Part shown: piece after piece, positions 33,504-46,525 of the stretch | Numbering within the stretch: the first letter of the stretch is position 1 | Layout: every line of letters begins with the position of its first letter | Assembly (NCBI GenBank): GCA_020631735.1 | Contig: CM036199.1 | Location: forward strand, 23,849,553-23,913,552 | DNA: 64,000 nt | Origin: Saccharum officinarum | Lineage: Eukaryota > Streptophyta > Magnoliopsida > Poales > Poaceae | Direction of reading: 5' to 3' | Program-made: the position numbers and the translations under genes | The notes under the pieces: model-generated | Told to the model about the DNA's origin: nothing | What the model saw: the letters and a program-made list of their open reading frames with translations, nothing else | Database searches by the model: none

Positions 33504-35305
33504 TGATAGGAACTTTTTGGTTTGGTGATCGAGACACTTAGTAAGTGTGATCACATTTAGGATCGATAGCCGTACTATTAAGAGGGGTGAAACTCGTCGT
33601 GAAATGCGGTTATCAAAGTGCCACTAGATGCTCTAATTCATTGCATATGCATTTAGATCTAGTAGAGTGCTAACATCCTTAAAAATGTTTGTGAAAATAT
33701 GCTAACACACGTGCACAAGGTGAAACACTTAGTGGTTGGCACATTTGAGCAAGGGTGGAGAAGTTGGTGAAGTGAAGGAGGTGTTTGTCACTGAAAATCA
33801 GTGACCGGACGCAGCATTCGAGTTGACCGGACGCGGGCCTGGTGAGTCCGGTCAATTATAAACGAAGGAGGCGCGCTCGGGCTGCTCTCAGCCAGCGACC
33901 GGACACAAGTGCTCATTGTGACCTGACTCGATGCTTGTGCGTCCGGTCGAGGATGACTTACACTGATGTGGGCGACTTGGCGAGCGCGGTGAAGACCGCA
34001 CGCCGGTGTGCGTCCGATCAGGGCGGACATGACGTGTCCGATCGACGTTTAGGCGCTATGGAACCTCTCTAGAAGTAACTTGACACGCGGTTACCAATGT
34101 TGATCGGCGTGTCCAGCATATGTTGGCGGCGCGCGGTGGTGTACTGACTAGACGTTGGGCGGCTACGTCAGGTCATGGTGTGGCGCGTCCGGTCGTCACT
34201 TGATCACGTGGCGCGAGGCTAACTAGCCGTTGGTGATTGACGGGTGTAGTTCAAAGCAGTGACACGTGGCAGCGGATCTGCGACCAGACGCTGAAGGTGG
34301 TGCTTCGGTCACATCGACCGGCGCATCCGGTCGCCCCGAGAATGCTGCAGTGAGGAGCCCAATGGCTCTATTCGTGGGGGCTCTCTATTTAAGCCCCTTG
34401 GCCAGCTCAAGCTCACTCTCTTGGCCATTTGTATTGACATAGCAACTTTGTGAGGTTAGCCAAAGCCCTCTCACTCATCTCCATCTTAGATTCATCATCT
34501 TTGTGAGCTTAGGAGTGAATCCAAGTGCATTGCTTGAGTGATTGCATTTAGAGGCACTTGATGATTGTGTTTCGCTGCGGGTTTCGCTTGTTACTCTTAG
34601 TGGTTGCCGCCACCTATATGGCTTGGTGTAGCGAGGATCGTCGAGCGGAGGAAGGTGCTTGTCTCCGGCTCCGATCGTGGTGATTGTGAGGGGTTCTCGA
34701 TCTTTTCTCGGCGGAGAGCTAAAAGGTACTCTAGTGGATTGCTCGTGGCTTATGTGATCCTCATCTTGTGTTGGTTGTGCGGCACCCTATTGAGGGTTTG
34801 GTGTGTGATGCCAATTAGCGTGTGAACCTCAAAGTGAGTGAATCGCCACAACGAGGACTAGTTTGCCGGCAAGCAAGTGAACCTCGGTAAAAAAATCTTA
34901 TGTCATCTTGTTCTGAGGATTTCTTGGGTTTCATTGTGATTGATTGGCTCCATCTTGTGATTGGCACACTCCTCGACACGTCGGCATAAACATCACTACC
35001 TATCTTGTATTTACATTCTTAGTGTAACTAAGCTCTTTAGTATAATTAGTTTTGAGAGCTAGCTTGTGTCGGGTCTAGTGGTTAGTGAGGCTCTTTAGTT
35101 AGTCTCCGAGAGCTCACTAACTTAGTATAGTGACATAGCCTTTGTGTGCAGAGAGACTATAGCAACTAGAATTATGGTAGGTGGCTTACTTTTTATAGGC
35201 TAGCGCAACATTCGCTTCGCCTCATATTTGTCTAACCGCTTTGCTTAGTGTTGTTATAGAATTTTTTATATGTTATTCACCCCCTCTAGCCATTAGGACC
35301 TTTCA
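33504..35305 (+). mobile_element. SIRE/Maximus-type solo LTR (1.8 kb)
   Basis: Starts TGATAGGAAC...TTGGTTTGGTGATCGAGACA and ends TTATTCACCCCCTCTAGCC...GACCTTTCA, the conserved ends of SIRE-type Copia LTRs. A promoter-like CTCTATTTAAGCCCC lies near 34385. No primer binding site follows the end and no partner LTR is near, so it is a solo LTR left by recombination. A block at 33790-34330 is full of degenerate GACCGGACGC/GTCCGGTC words. No target duplication could be found. Confidence 0.7.
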
Positions 35306-36299
35306 AAAGCCCACTATCATTTGGTCTCTATCTGTCTTATATAAAAACAGAGTTAAATGTATGAGCGGGTTCTGAACTTGTTAAGAGGTATCATTTAGAC
35401 CCATAAACTTTGAAAACACATTTTTGGATCCTAAACTTGTTGAATGGTATACCATATTGGTGGGTATGATCCATAAATGGATTTGGAGTGTACCATTTAA
35501 CGAGTTTAGAGACGTACGGTCCACTACTTAACAAATTTAGGAACCTAGAAATGTGTTTTCAAAGTTTGTGGACCTAAGTGACATCCTCGATAAGTTCAGG
35601 AGTCACTCATGCATCTAACTCTAATAAAGTCATAACTTTTTTGTTGAGCTCGATACTATCTACAACTTTTCAATTGATAATTTTTTTATTTAACATATTC
35701 TTGATAATCTTAAATAATCTTCCAAATGACCTCAGGTACTTTAAAATTCTAAATAATCTTAAATAAAAAAGTTGTCACCTATAAAGTTATGGATCATGTT
35801 GTCATCTACAACTTTTAGATCGTTTAGAAGTTTAAAATATCCGATATCATTTAAAAAATTCAAAAAAATAGAATTGGTAATATAAAATGAATATTTAAGC
35901 ATCTAAGATCTATTAAATAAAAAAGTTATCAACTACAAAGTTATAGATCGTGTAGAGCTCTATAACTTCGATATAAAATTTGTATTCACATGATTTCATA
36001 TGAAGTTATGCTTTTTATATAAGATATATATAAAGAGACCAAATGACTGGTGAGTTTCAATGCCACGTCAGCAAAACACCCTTGAAACCACTCTAAATGG
36101 ATCAAGGGAGGTATTTTATCTAATTTTAAAAGCTAAAGTGTGAATTTTGTTCAGTATTAAAGTTTGAGAAGATCTTTCAAATTCAACAACTACTTTACGG
36201 AGTGAATCTGACTTTACTCACCGAGGCCACATTCCACGAGCTTGAACCAGTTGTGATGGGCCTTTACAGAACTAGACAACTATGTTATCTAACGGAAAA
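35306..36299. other. AT-rich repeat DNA with a 235-bp foldback
   Basis: 35369-35603 is an imperfect inverted repeat: CTGAACTTGTTAAGAGG and AACTTTGAAAACACATTT return on the other strand about 110 bp later. The remainder is AT-rich without open frames of interest. Confidence 0.6.
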
Positions 36300-36491
36300 G
36301 GTTAATTTACTTTCGTCAACTATAATGGTCTTTGGATTTTTCCTAACTTTTAAAACCATTTATTTTTACACCTTACGTGGTTATTGGTGGGGATGGGATT
36401 CCCGATCTTCCGTTAGGTGGAGATAACTATCAATTTGGTTGGAGAGTGACACACCGATCCGACTTCAGATCACAAGACCCGAACCCTGCCA
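36300..36491. repeat. 192-bp dispersed direct repeat, copy 2
   Basis: Partner of 9136-9327 in the same orientation, with conserved words GGTTATTGGTGGGGA and CGACACACCGATCCGACTTC-like. It links two otherwise unrelated regions, so it is probably part of a dispersed element whose borders I cannot define. Confidence 0.8.
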
Positions 36492-39400
36492 CCTTAGCAC
36501 CATGTCTCCTCTAGTTATCAACCGTGTCACAATCCGGTTGACCTCGCTGACAAGGCTAATCCCAGCTGCGAATCGAAGAACACAAACAAGAACAAGATAA
36601 AACACAACTCAAGTGAAGTGACAATTACGGATATATGATTAAGATCTTGAATGTGGGGTTTCACAAGTCGATGACGGTGACTGTTTAATGACAGATTGCT
36701 CTAAAGCAAAACTCAAATGCTAACGTGGGCACCGGCTACTGAATATATAGTCTAAGGGGTGTGCAAGGACCCCTATTCATGTCCCTAAGGAGTCCCAACA
36801 CATTATAAAGCCCAAATGGCCCAAAAGATTGTGACATGGCATCTTAACAGATTTTGGACACTTACTTGTTTCGATGATTCCTGTTCACTCCAATGAAATT
36901 TTGACATGAGACTAGTGTCATTGGTTAGTTATGAAATTATCTTTCCATCTATAGGTGGATCATCGAAATCGGAGTCTGTATGTGACCTGGACATCTGTTT
37001 TACTACGGGCTGCTCCTGAAGTCCGAGATAGATTGGGTCTCCAACTTAGCTTGGATGCCCATGCTGGCCTTCTAAGGAGGTGGCCAATGAGGAGGCGTCC
37101 TTTTTTTCATCCTTGGGATGTTCTCCATATGTTTCGAGCATGCTCCCACTTGGGGGCCATGGACGTCCCAAGGGTAAATAACAAGTCCATGACATCGTCG
37201 TAGTACCTGGCAGAAACTGTAACAGAACCATCCAATTTATAAGAGCACAAGTACAAAAGCAATCACCGGAGTGATCAAACTGTCATACTTGAGCCCATAT
37301 AAACCCGGTAGTCCGATGAAACCACAAAGGATTTCCAACACACAACCAAGATCGTACATGATTCAACACAACAAGCCACATGTTACATCCATTTCACAAG
37401 CAGTTCGCAAGTATCTCACATACATCGAAGTTCACATAGTTATTACAAACCAAGTTCACAAGTAGAGGAAGCAAAGTAGTTTGAAACCATCACACACGTA
37501 GTTCAAATACAAGCCAGGTCCATACTCATCTCTAGCAAAAGCATTATGAAAAGATAACATAGAAGATTATGCCCATGATCTAGTCTTCATCACCAGCAGG
37601 GTGGAGACAATACTTGCAGTAACTATTATAAAGCACGTCATCTGCAATAAGAGGGAATAAACCCTGAGTACGAGAATATACTCAGCTAGACTTACCCGTC
37701 AAAAACCAGAAATAAATGACACCAAGGAGTATGCAGGACTTTATCGGTGGGTCTAGCTTGACAACCTTTTTTCATAAAAGCTTAAGCGATACAAGAGCAT
37801 AATTTAATTCTTTAGCAGCAAGTTACTCATATTAAACCTGTCAACTAGATTAGCACCTATACTAGAGCAAGCACTTGATTAAGATACAAACATTAGTAAC
37901 CATATCCAGTGTAATAGAGCAACATCATCATCATCTTAACCATCAGGTTCATTAAGTGTATCTACGTTGCTGCTGCTCAGTCAAGTTCTCACTATCCAGG
38001 AGAGACGGCGACTCGAATCGATTCCTACCCAGCTGCAGAATTATTCCTAATACAAACCTAGGTGCCCAGACAACTGCCACCTTAGATCACCTTTGGTAAA
38101 ACTCAGGAATCGTGGGCCCGATCGGCGCCGTACTCTCAGGGACTCCATTCTGCTAGGACGTCAATCTGCCCTCGGACTTACGCCAATAGTTCCCCGCACA
38201 TCCTTACTTCCTCCAGAGTGTGCACTTTCACTTACCGGCTTCCGGCCTGAGTTGAGCTACTCGGCTTCGCGGTCGGAACGACTTATCCGACTAGCTAAGT
38301 GATAGGCATGCATTCAACATGACACAAAGATATACAACGAATCGGTCCTTAACCGACACAGACGAGGATAGATCCACACCTAAAACCTCTATGCCTTATT
38401 GCTTCTCTATCGATATCCCGCCCAGCCTCCATTTATTATTAACACATGGTTATTTTTTATGATAGCAAATATAGTCAACCGTGACCGGATATTTCCTATC
38501 TTGCAGGTGACAGGAAATCACCTGACACTACTGGTCTAAGCATGGCTAAGCAATATTCGAGCCTGAACCTAGATAGGATTCAAGGTGTATATACTGGACA
38601 AGGAGAGGATACATATGCAGCAAGTGTTTCCAACCAACTCCTATAACTTAATGCATCAAACATGTATAAATACTCAAAGTGATATTTGTAAAACGTAGGA
38701 GACTTAGAATGCTTCGGGGCTTGCCTTCGAGGAAAGAGGAAGGTTGGTGATCTGGGCACTCAAGCAGCTCTTCGTTGTTGGCCCCTCCTTCTAGGGCCTG
38801 CACCTCCTGCTCCTCCACTGGTGGTTGCTCCTCCTGATTCAGCCCCTCGAATTCCAACAGGGTCACTCTTTCCAGCACACCTATTGCATGCATATGCACA
38901 AGATGAATATCATGTATGCACAAGAGATGAAGTGGCATGATAAACACATGAACATGTACATGGCTAACAGCAAGATGATATAACCAGATTAACACTCGTT
39001 GACCGAGTAGGTGCAAAGCTCTATTTAAATCACTTTACTGAGTAAGTGCATATCTCTTCTCAAAACAAGAATACACACTCACCAAGCTCTAACAATCTAA
39101 GGTACAACTTTTCATCCTCATTTAGAGGCTTAGCACCTGCATCTAACAACTTACCTCAATTAGCCTAAGCACCTAAAGCATCAAAGCAAGCTTATATAAA
39201 GCAAATAGTCATTTAGGCAATTTCAGTAAATCTGGACACATAGACAGCAGCTGAGTAAATAAATCATAATTAGAGTTCTATAGATCCAAATGATATGCAA
39301 CAAGACATTCTGGAAATCTTATGAAATTGTCTATAATTCATCTTTAAATATAACAGCATGATTCCCAAGTTAAGAGGGTCAAACAATTCAATTTCCCAAA

Positions 39401-40523
39401 ACTATCGAGTAAAATCCAGAGAACAAGCACTTTTGAAACTCAACTTCAGAAGGCCATAACTCATAAACCATTTGGCCAAATGTTATGAAAATTTAACAAA
39501 AACTAGATAGATAAGTTATCTACAACTTTTTTATAAACAAGTTTCACAGTAAACATCATTTACATGGTGTAATTAGCTAAGCTCCAGAAGCTGTACAGAA
39601 AGTCACTAGAAGTGAAAATTGGGAAAAATAATATTTCACTACATATAAGAATGATAATTTGAGCACCACCAAGGTTACTAACAGTAAACATACATCAAAT
39701 AAACAATAGAAAACATAGTGGCCATCTCTAAATAAATTCTTTTCATGCCTTTATTAATTTATTTAGATAATTAGGTGAAATAATAAACCTATAGCAAAAG
39801 TGTACAGTAAATTCTACAAAAATTATAGTAGCTCATATAAGTCCTCAATAGGCTACTGTATAAATTTCAAAACATTTGAACAAATATAACATCCTGTACA
39901 AAAATTACAAGGCAATAGTGATTAAAAATATTTAAATAGAATAAACCACAAAGTCTTATTTCCAGTAAGAGCACTGTAACTCTAGCATTTTTCCTAGGCA
40001 ACACATATCAACACAAGACCAACCCAAGTGGAATCACATTTTTAGCATTCACGAAGCTCAAGTTATGAATTTCCTAAATTTATTAAGGAATAAACAAGAT
40101 AAATATAAATAATTTATTTTTACTACAGAACATGGTATGTTCATATTTTTATTAAAAACTAGACATCACCAGAAGCACAACCTAATTTGAACCACTCAAT
40201 TTGAAAACCTAAAACTCAAGATATGAATTTTACAAGATTGTATCAAAATATGGATTTAAACAAACAAAACCCTAAACTCTAAGCCGCTGACAGCTGAGCC
40301 CCGCAGGTCAACGGGTCCCACCCGTTAGTCAAACCGAGGCAAGGGACGATGGTTGACCGCCGCTAGCTCACCGCCGGTGATGTCTCCGGCGGATCCGATG
40401 GCACCGGCGTGTCTCCCACAACGAGCCGCACCTATCGGTGCCTAACATTCAATCTCTACCGAGCTCTAGTTAGTGCGGCGGCGCGCATGGCGGCTCGGCA
40501 GCGTGGGTCAACGGCTGAAGGGT
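36492..40523. other. Decayed retroelement DNA, left part
   Basis: No intact gene. The stretch runs without an obvious break apart from the LTR insertion at 40524. Words such as CTGAGTACGAGAATATACTCAGC and a GC-rich block at 38080-38300 look like the non-coding parts of a panicoid LTR retrotransposon on the minus strand. One minus-strand frame near 38880-38700 follows a pyrimidine-AG site and reads an acidic peptide (VEEQEVQALEGGANNEELLE), possibly a gag remnant. I could not find LTR pairs or a polymerase. Confidence 0.4.
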
Positions 40524-42948
40524 TGAGATGGCGGACTAGAGGGGGTGAATAGTTCTTTCTAAAATTTAATTGCGTTGGCTAACCGAAACAAGTGCGTAAT
40601 TAAATCTATCGGTCTAGCCAAAACTACACCCCTCTATCTATAACTCTAGCACCTTACAAAAGATCCTAATTAAGCAAATAAGGTGTCTTCCTAGCAAGAG
40701 CCCACTTAAACAATTCTAGCTTGCAAAGTCACACAAACCTATGCAACTAGTACTTCAAGCACTGGGGAGCTCCTACACAATTCTAGTAAGCAAAAGCACA
40801 AAGCTCCTAGGCTCACTAGCAATGCTCAATAACAAGGCAACCAATGTCAAATTAGAGAGCGCAAATTACTTAGCTACACAAACTAAGCAATATGACTAAC
40901 AAGGTTACACAAACCAAATTAGCCACGCAAAGAGGATACTTCTAGCTATACAAGCAAGAAGATATCTAGTTAGCTACACAAGCACAACTAGATACAAGAG
41001 CAACAACACAAGAAAGGTATATATGAAGGTAAATACAAGTTTATGTTGCACGAAGACAAACCACCGAGAAGAGTAGACAATGTTGACACGATGATTTTCT
41101 CCCGAGGTTCACTTGGTTGCCACCAAGCTACATCCCTGTTGTGTTGACCAACACTTCGTGGTTCGACGGCTAATCGGTATCCACAACTGAGCTCTCCCAA
41201 AGAGCGCCACAAAAACCCACCATCAAGTGTGGTACCTCAATGACACGCTCTACTAGAGTTGCTCTTCGCGATCCCCATGGGGTGAGCACAATCCCCCTCA
41301 CAAAGCTTCTCCGGAGCCTCACACAATCTTCTTACGAGCTTCGACGAAGCATCAAGCCACCAAGCCGTTTAGGAGGCGGCAACCTCTAAGAGTAACAAGC
41401 ACCACCGGCTTGCAACACGATCACCTAGTGCCACTCGATGCAATCTCACAATGCAATCGCACTAGAATAGCTCTCTCACTCGATCCGATGAACACTATCA
41501 AGCATGAGTGAGTTAGAGGGCTCCCAAGCACCACAACATAAGCCACTAAGGCTAAAGTGTGCTCAGTTACCAGTCATGGCTGGCCAAAGGGCTATTTATA
41601 AGCCCCTCCATGAAATAGAACCGTTGCCTCCTCACTGAGCTAAAAACAGGTCACCAGACACATCTGTTGCCCAATCAACAGACGCGGCCAGCGTCCGAAG
41701 CCCCTCAGCAGCTCGCAAAGGATCAACGTCACATGTCCTCGATTGAACGAGAACCGTTGATCTCCAACGGTCACTAAAACAATACTGCGCTTCAGCACCA
41801 CTTGATAGACGCGTCCGACGCTTGAACTCCTAGCGTCTGACGCTACGTCGGACGCAGTCCAGAGAGCTCGTTTCCTCGCTCGGTCGTCGGACGTGTCAGA
41901 CGCTCCATCACCAGACGCTAACATCAGCGTCCGACGAGTACTTAGCGCCACGCCACCTCGCGAACAGCTGATGTCACACGGAGTGGACGCTGACGTCCAG
42001 CGTTTGTCGCCACTTCACCAGCGCGTCTGAAGCACGCTCTCCAGCACGCGTCACCAAGGGCTAAGCACCAGACGCGACACCAGCGTCTGACGCCACCACA
42101 CCCAGCGTCTGACACTCGGAAAACAGCGACGATCACCACCGTGACTTCACCTCCGGTTCTCGCATCCGGCGCTAAGGAAAATAAGCGTTTCATCTCCACG
42201 AAAACGCCTGAATCCCAAACCCCTCTCTACCACTCAAACTCCACTGCCTTCGCAAATGTGCCAACACCAACAAGTGTTCACCACCTTGTGCACATGTGTT
42301 AGCATTTTCACAATCATTTTCTCAAAGGAGTTAGCCACTCAACTTGCCACACCACTCGATTCTAGCAACGATGCAAAGTTAGATCACTCGAGTGACACTA
42401 GATGACTGATATGCAAACAAGTTTGCCTCTCTTAATAATATGGCCATCTATCCTAAACCCGGTCATGCACTTCTCTACACAACCTTTGATCGGTGAAATG
42501 AAATGCCCTAGGATTATACCTTTGTCTTACGCATTCCATTCCAACTCCTCCGACGTTGATGCAACACATACATCAACCAATCACCAAATGATATGATCTA
42601 CTTCATATCATTACGCGATCGTATTGGTTCATCGATCTTGACCTCACTTGCTCTTCACCGTTGCCTCAGTCCATCGATGCCAAGTCTTGCCCAAGCTTCA
42701 CCGTCACACGCGGTCCCTCGCTTCAAAGCCTTCGACTTACCCTTCACGCTTGCAACCGGTCCATCGAGCCAAGCCACATCTCGATCTTCTCCACCTTGAT
42801 CACATGACTCCATGTCATGTCTCATATGCAATAAGCTCCTTCATGACACAATCACTTATGGACTAATTCTCTGTGTATCTCGCATTAGACATAATTAGTC
42901 CACTTAAGGTTGTCACTCAATTACCAAAACCAAACAAGGACCTTTCCA
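40524..42948 (-). mobile_element. SIRE/Maximus-type solo LTR (2.4 kb), reverse
   Basis: On the minus strand it starts TGGAAAGGTCCTTGTTTGG at 42948 and ends CTATTCACCCCCTCTAG...CATCTCA at 40524, the same end types as 33504-35305. It has the matching TATA-like GGGCTTATAAATAGCCC near 41590 and a block of GCGTCTGACGC/GCGTCCGACG words at 41800-42120. No primer binding site or second LTR is adjacent, so it is a solo LTR inserted in the surrounding repeat. Confidence 0.7.
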
Positions 42949-44177
42949 CGGCGCTCCGGCGAAATCCGTCCACGGCAAACTTGGCCAAGCTTGGTATGAG
43001 CTTCTAGGGTTTGCGGGGAAGGAAGAGAGAAGGAAGAGAAGGGGTGAGAGAGCTCCGGTGATAGTCGACCACAGCGAGCTCCAACTCCGACGAGCTTCGG
43101 TCATGGCGGGCGACGGCGGGAGTGGCCAATAGGCCCTTACCTAGGCTCGATCGGCACTGCGAGTAGGTGGAGATGGTGGCTCGAAGCAATGCGGAGCTGC
43201 TGGGGTGTTGGCTTGGGCAATGGCGCGACGGTGGCGGAGCTAGGTGGTGGCGGAGCTTGCCGTGACGACGGAATCGCCGCAGCGAGCACGAGGGCAGCGA
43301 GGCGAGGCAAAGGAGCGAATGCGGGCAATAGCAGCGCGTCATGGCGTCCTTAGAGCCTCTCCCGCCTGACCTGTGGGCCCGCCATCGGCGTACGGTCTCC
43401 AATTGGCGTCCACGGCCTGACCCATGTCGGCCACGATGGCTGGCCAAGCTGGCCATCAGAGCCCGAAGATGACGACTAACAGAGCAACTTTGGCCACCTC
43501 TATCTCCTAAACCAGCTCGGTTCAATGAAAACTCCATTAATAGTAATTGTCGAGCTACATGATATCTACAAGTTTGCTTAAAGGTGTTTGGTCAGATTCG
43601 GCTTGGTTTACAAACTGCAAGGTTCCAAACAGAGGTACTTCGAAACTGGAACTGCAAAATGACTTAGAAATATTTCTGTGTTGAAACAGTAGTGCAAACT
43701 GACTTGTGGGCCATTTTTGAACATGTTCTGCTCATTTCTAGCTGAAGGTCATTAAATAACTTTTGTTCCTTATAAAATTTACTACAACTTTGCTTAAGGG
43801 TGCACAATCATGCAAACAATCTAAGCTATACTTTTTAATTGGTCAAACAAAAGCATTCTAGTGGTCAAACTAGGGTCAACCATCACTTAGAAGCATAATT
43901 AAGCTAAGTGGTCAACATGAACATTGTTACATTATGTGTCCTAAGCATAGTTGAAGTGTTTTAGAGACCAAAAGACAACCACTTGCATTAACCATCCACG
44001 ATCACAAGCATACACCTATGAAACATAGAAATAACAAGGGATGTTGCATATGTTTTAAGGCAATGTTTCAGATGTTGCAAAGCAATGTTTCATGTAAATG
44101 CTCAAATATGAATGAATGATGCTTATGCTCATGCAATGCAAGTGCAAATGTGTGAGCTCAACACCTAGGGTGTTACA
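42949..44177 (-). mobile_element. Decayed LTR-retroelement, right part
   Basis: Continues the repeat interrupted at 40524. On the minus strand it begins TGTAACACCCTAGGTGTTG at 44177, a typical LTR start. 43000-43500 is GC-rich with multi-frame openness but no domain. Confidence 0.4.
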
Positions 44178-46442
44178 GAAACAACAACAATTTGTTGTGA
44201 TGATTTGAAGACCTTTATGACATGATGTTGATGTGGGACTATATCCATTTGAAAGATTATCAAACAAGCTTTCCATCAAGCTAGTGCTCATTGACCTCAA
44301 TCGTATTATAGATGGATGAACTGTGACCTTTCCATGAAGCATTGTCGGCCTGCTGACGAACCGATTGTTGGGATTAAATTTTATTAGATTATGGAATAAA
44401 ACATCCCGGCCTTCACATTCACCAGTGAATGCTTAGAGCTTATACATACAAGAATGGGACTCAGCCCATATTTCCGCTAGGCGGGCAGACCTAACAATAA
44501 CCTGCGACCTTACAACAGAAGGCAACAAAACAAATAGTCCACTAATCGCAAACCACAAAAAACTAAACTCCCAGCTTCAAAAGAAGACGAAACAAGAGGA
44601 CTTTACACTCCTATCCTCTTCAGATTCTTCCATTCACTGGAACCAAAGAGTTGTAGCGCCACACCTTCTAAATGTTTGCATGCTTCTTTCATCATTGCTT
44701 AGATGAGTTTGCATTTCAAGATCGGTCTTGCATGTTGTATCCATATCCCATCTGTTGTGGAGGCCATAGAAAGTATATTTCCCATGTTGACATCTTCATC
44801 ATCATTGTTCCCCCGTATATCGAAAGCAACAACATTACGTAGCAACAAATTCTTATTTATGTCGTTGTGCAAACATAGGTACGAGCTCACCTTGTCTTTA
44901 ACTTCATGGGTGTACGCATAGATGTTATGTCCTCATCATCCTCCCCTTCGTGGCAGCAAACCGTCCTTATTTTGAGATTAGTTGAAGTACAAGTTGCAGG
45001 TAGTAGCCAACATTGTCCCTCATTTTGTGACTTATGCTGTTTCTTTAAAACAAAACTTAGAGAAATTCGACGTGACAAGATTACAGCTACTGTAATCCTC
45101 TAGTTCATCATATTTTAGCACAATAAAATGAGATTCAGATTTGAACAAAAGTAAACATGATGCACCGTATACTTTCCTTTACGATTATACTTGCCAATAA
45201 AGTAATACAAATCTTTTCAACCTTTCGACTGGTTGCCTGAACTCAGCAGCAGAGTTCAGCTGCCTCCAGACAGTGAGGAGCAGCTCCAGAAGTTCCGCCT
45301 TTCCAACGCCATGAAAGCCGTCGTCGCCCCGCCCAATGAGGCCGTGCCGCCCGCACTGATCGACCCATCCGGCCGTCGCTCTCCGTACTCCCGCAGCCGA
45401 ACCCGAACGGCCTTATCCTCCTCCCAAGAGCCGCCAAGCCAACCAGACCAAAGCAATGTGTGCAAGAATCTAACTCCCTTGCCAACTTCGAGGCGGAGTT
45501 CGTTTACTCCATTCCCCTTCCATTACTGGACAGAGACAGAGAGAAGAAGGCCGAGATTCTTCTGCGTACGTACATGAATCCTTTGCCCGTACGTACTTCA
45601 TTCCTCCCCGAGCAGATAAACAGCTACTCTAGTCTAGCTACAGAAAGAGCTGCGTGCGCGCGCGGAGGACAAAAGGACGCGATCGCCTACGGCGCCATTA
45701 CCATCTCCATACGCTCAATGCAAGTACGTGTACGTACGCGCTGCCAATGCTTTTTTTTGAACAGCTCCATAACCATCCATAGGCATCCCCTCCTTGCCAA
45801 CATGGTCACTGGTCAACACATGCCGGCCGCTAACTTAATTTCGCGTCATGCATATGCTGCTGACCCCAATGGTTTGTTCCGGTACACTTCTCCATCAACA
45901 TAAGTGCAGCTTCATTGCAGCATGACAATATTGGCCTTTTAATTACATGTTTCCCATTTGCAACCTTAGTTTTTTTTATTAGTGTGCACACATCCATTAT
46001 CAATGTCTTCGATCGGGCAGCTGATGCTGAACGTGGTTTATTTCTCTTCTTCAAGATGACCAATGAACAGAGAGAGAACGAGCATTCCTACAAGCTGCTA
46101 GTACCCTCGAGATGACGTCCTGCAAGAAGAGCTGCCCACACAACGATGCGTGTGACGAGAGGAATCCCCACGGTTGTTGAGAACCAGCAGCAAGTTGCAT
46201 GGCTGCAAGCTAGACCTACGTGTGCATGCCATCTACTTCAAAAACACATCAAACGACGCTCTGTTTTTCAAGCTGTTATCCAAACCTCTCCTCAGTCCTC
46301 TCAGACATGCATCACACAAGTGTCCTTTCCAGCTCATCCTAACGACCTGCATATACGCATATATAGCACAAACCTTGAGGCCAAACCGTCAGCATTTAAC
46401 AATCCACACAAACTAGGCATACACCCTGTTGTCTGTTCTATC
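44178..46442. other. Intergenic DNA before the SAUR gene
   Basis: 44350-44690 read on the minus strand resembles a LINE 3' tail (GATGTTTTATTCCATAATC then TAATAAAATTTAATC). 44690-45100 has short minus-strand frames I cannot identify. 45230-45580 is an open plus-strand frame without an ATG start. A GAGACA motif (reverse TGTCTC auxin element) lies at 45533-45538, nearly 1 kb from the SAUR start, so its relevance is doubtful. Confidence 0.4.
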
Positions 46443-46462
46443 TATATATATATATATATATA
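46443..46462 (+). promoter_or_regulatory. Probable TATA region of the SAUR gene
   Basis: Twenty bases of alternating TA, about 65 bp upstream of the likely SAUR start, the only TATA-like sequence close to the gene. It is also a microsatellite and so may vary in length. Confidence 0.5.
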
Positions 46463-46525
46463 CTGTGGCCAACCACATTGCCACATATACACACTTGGGG
46501 CTGGATGTTCACAAGCAGCTGCAGC

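Noticed and set aside
44699..45078. Short minus-strand frames with DDEDVN and HEGEDDED
   Set aside because: Two small frames with no continuous reading or known motif; probably part of old LINE or gene debris.
45233..45577. Plus-strand frame of about 114 codons before the SAUR gene
   Set aside because: It starts with TTG, not ATG, has no recognised domain and no supporting splice sites. It could be an exon remnant, but I cannot support it.
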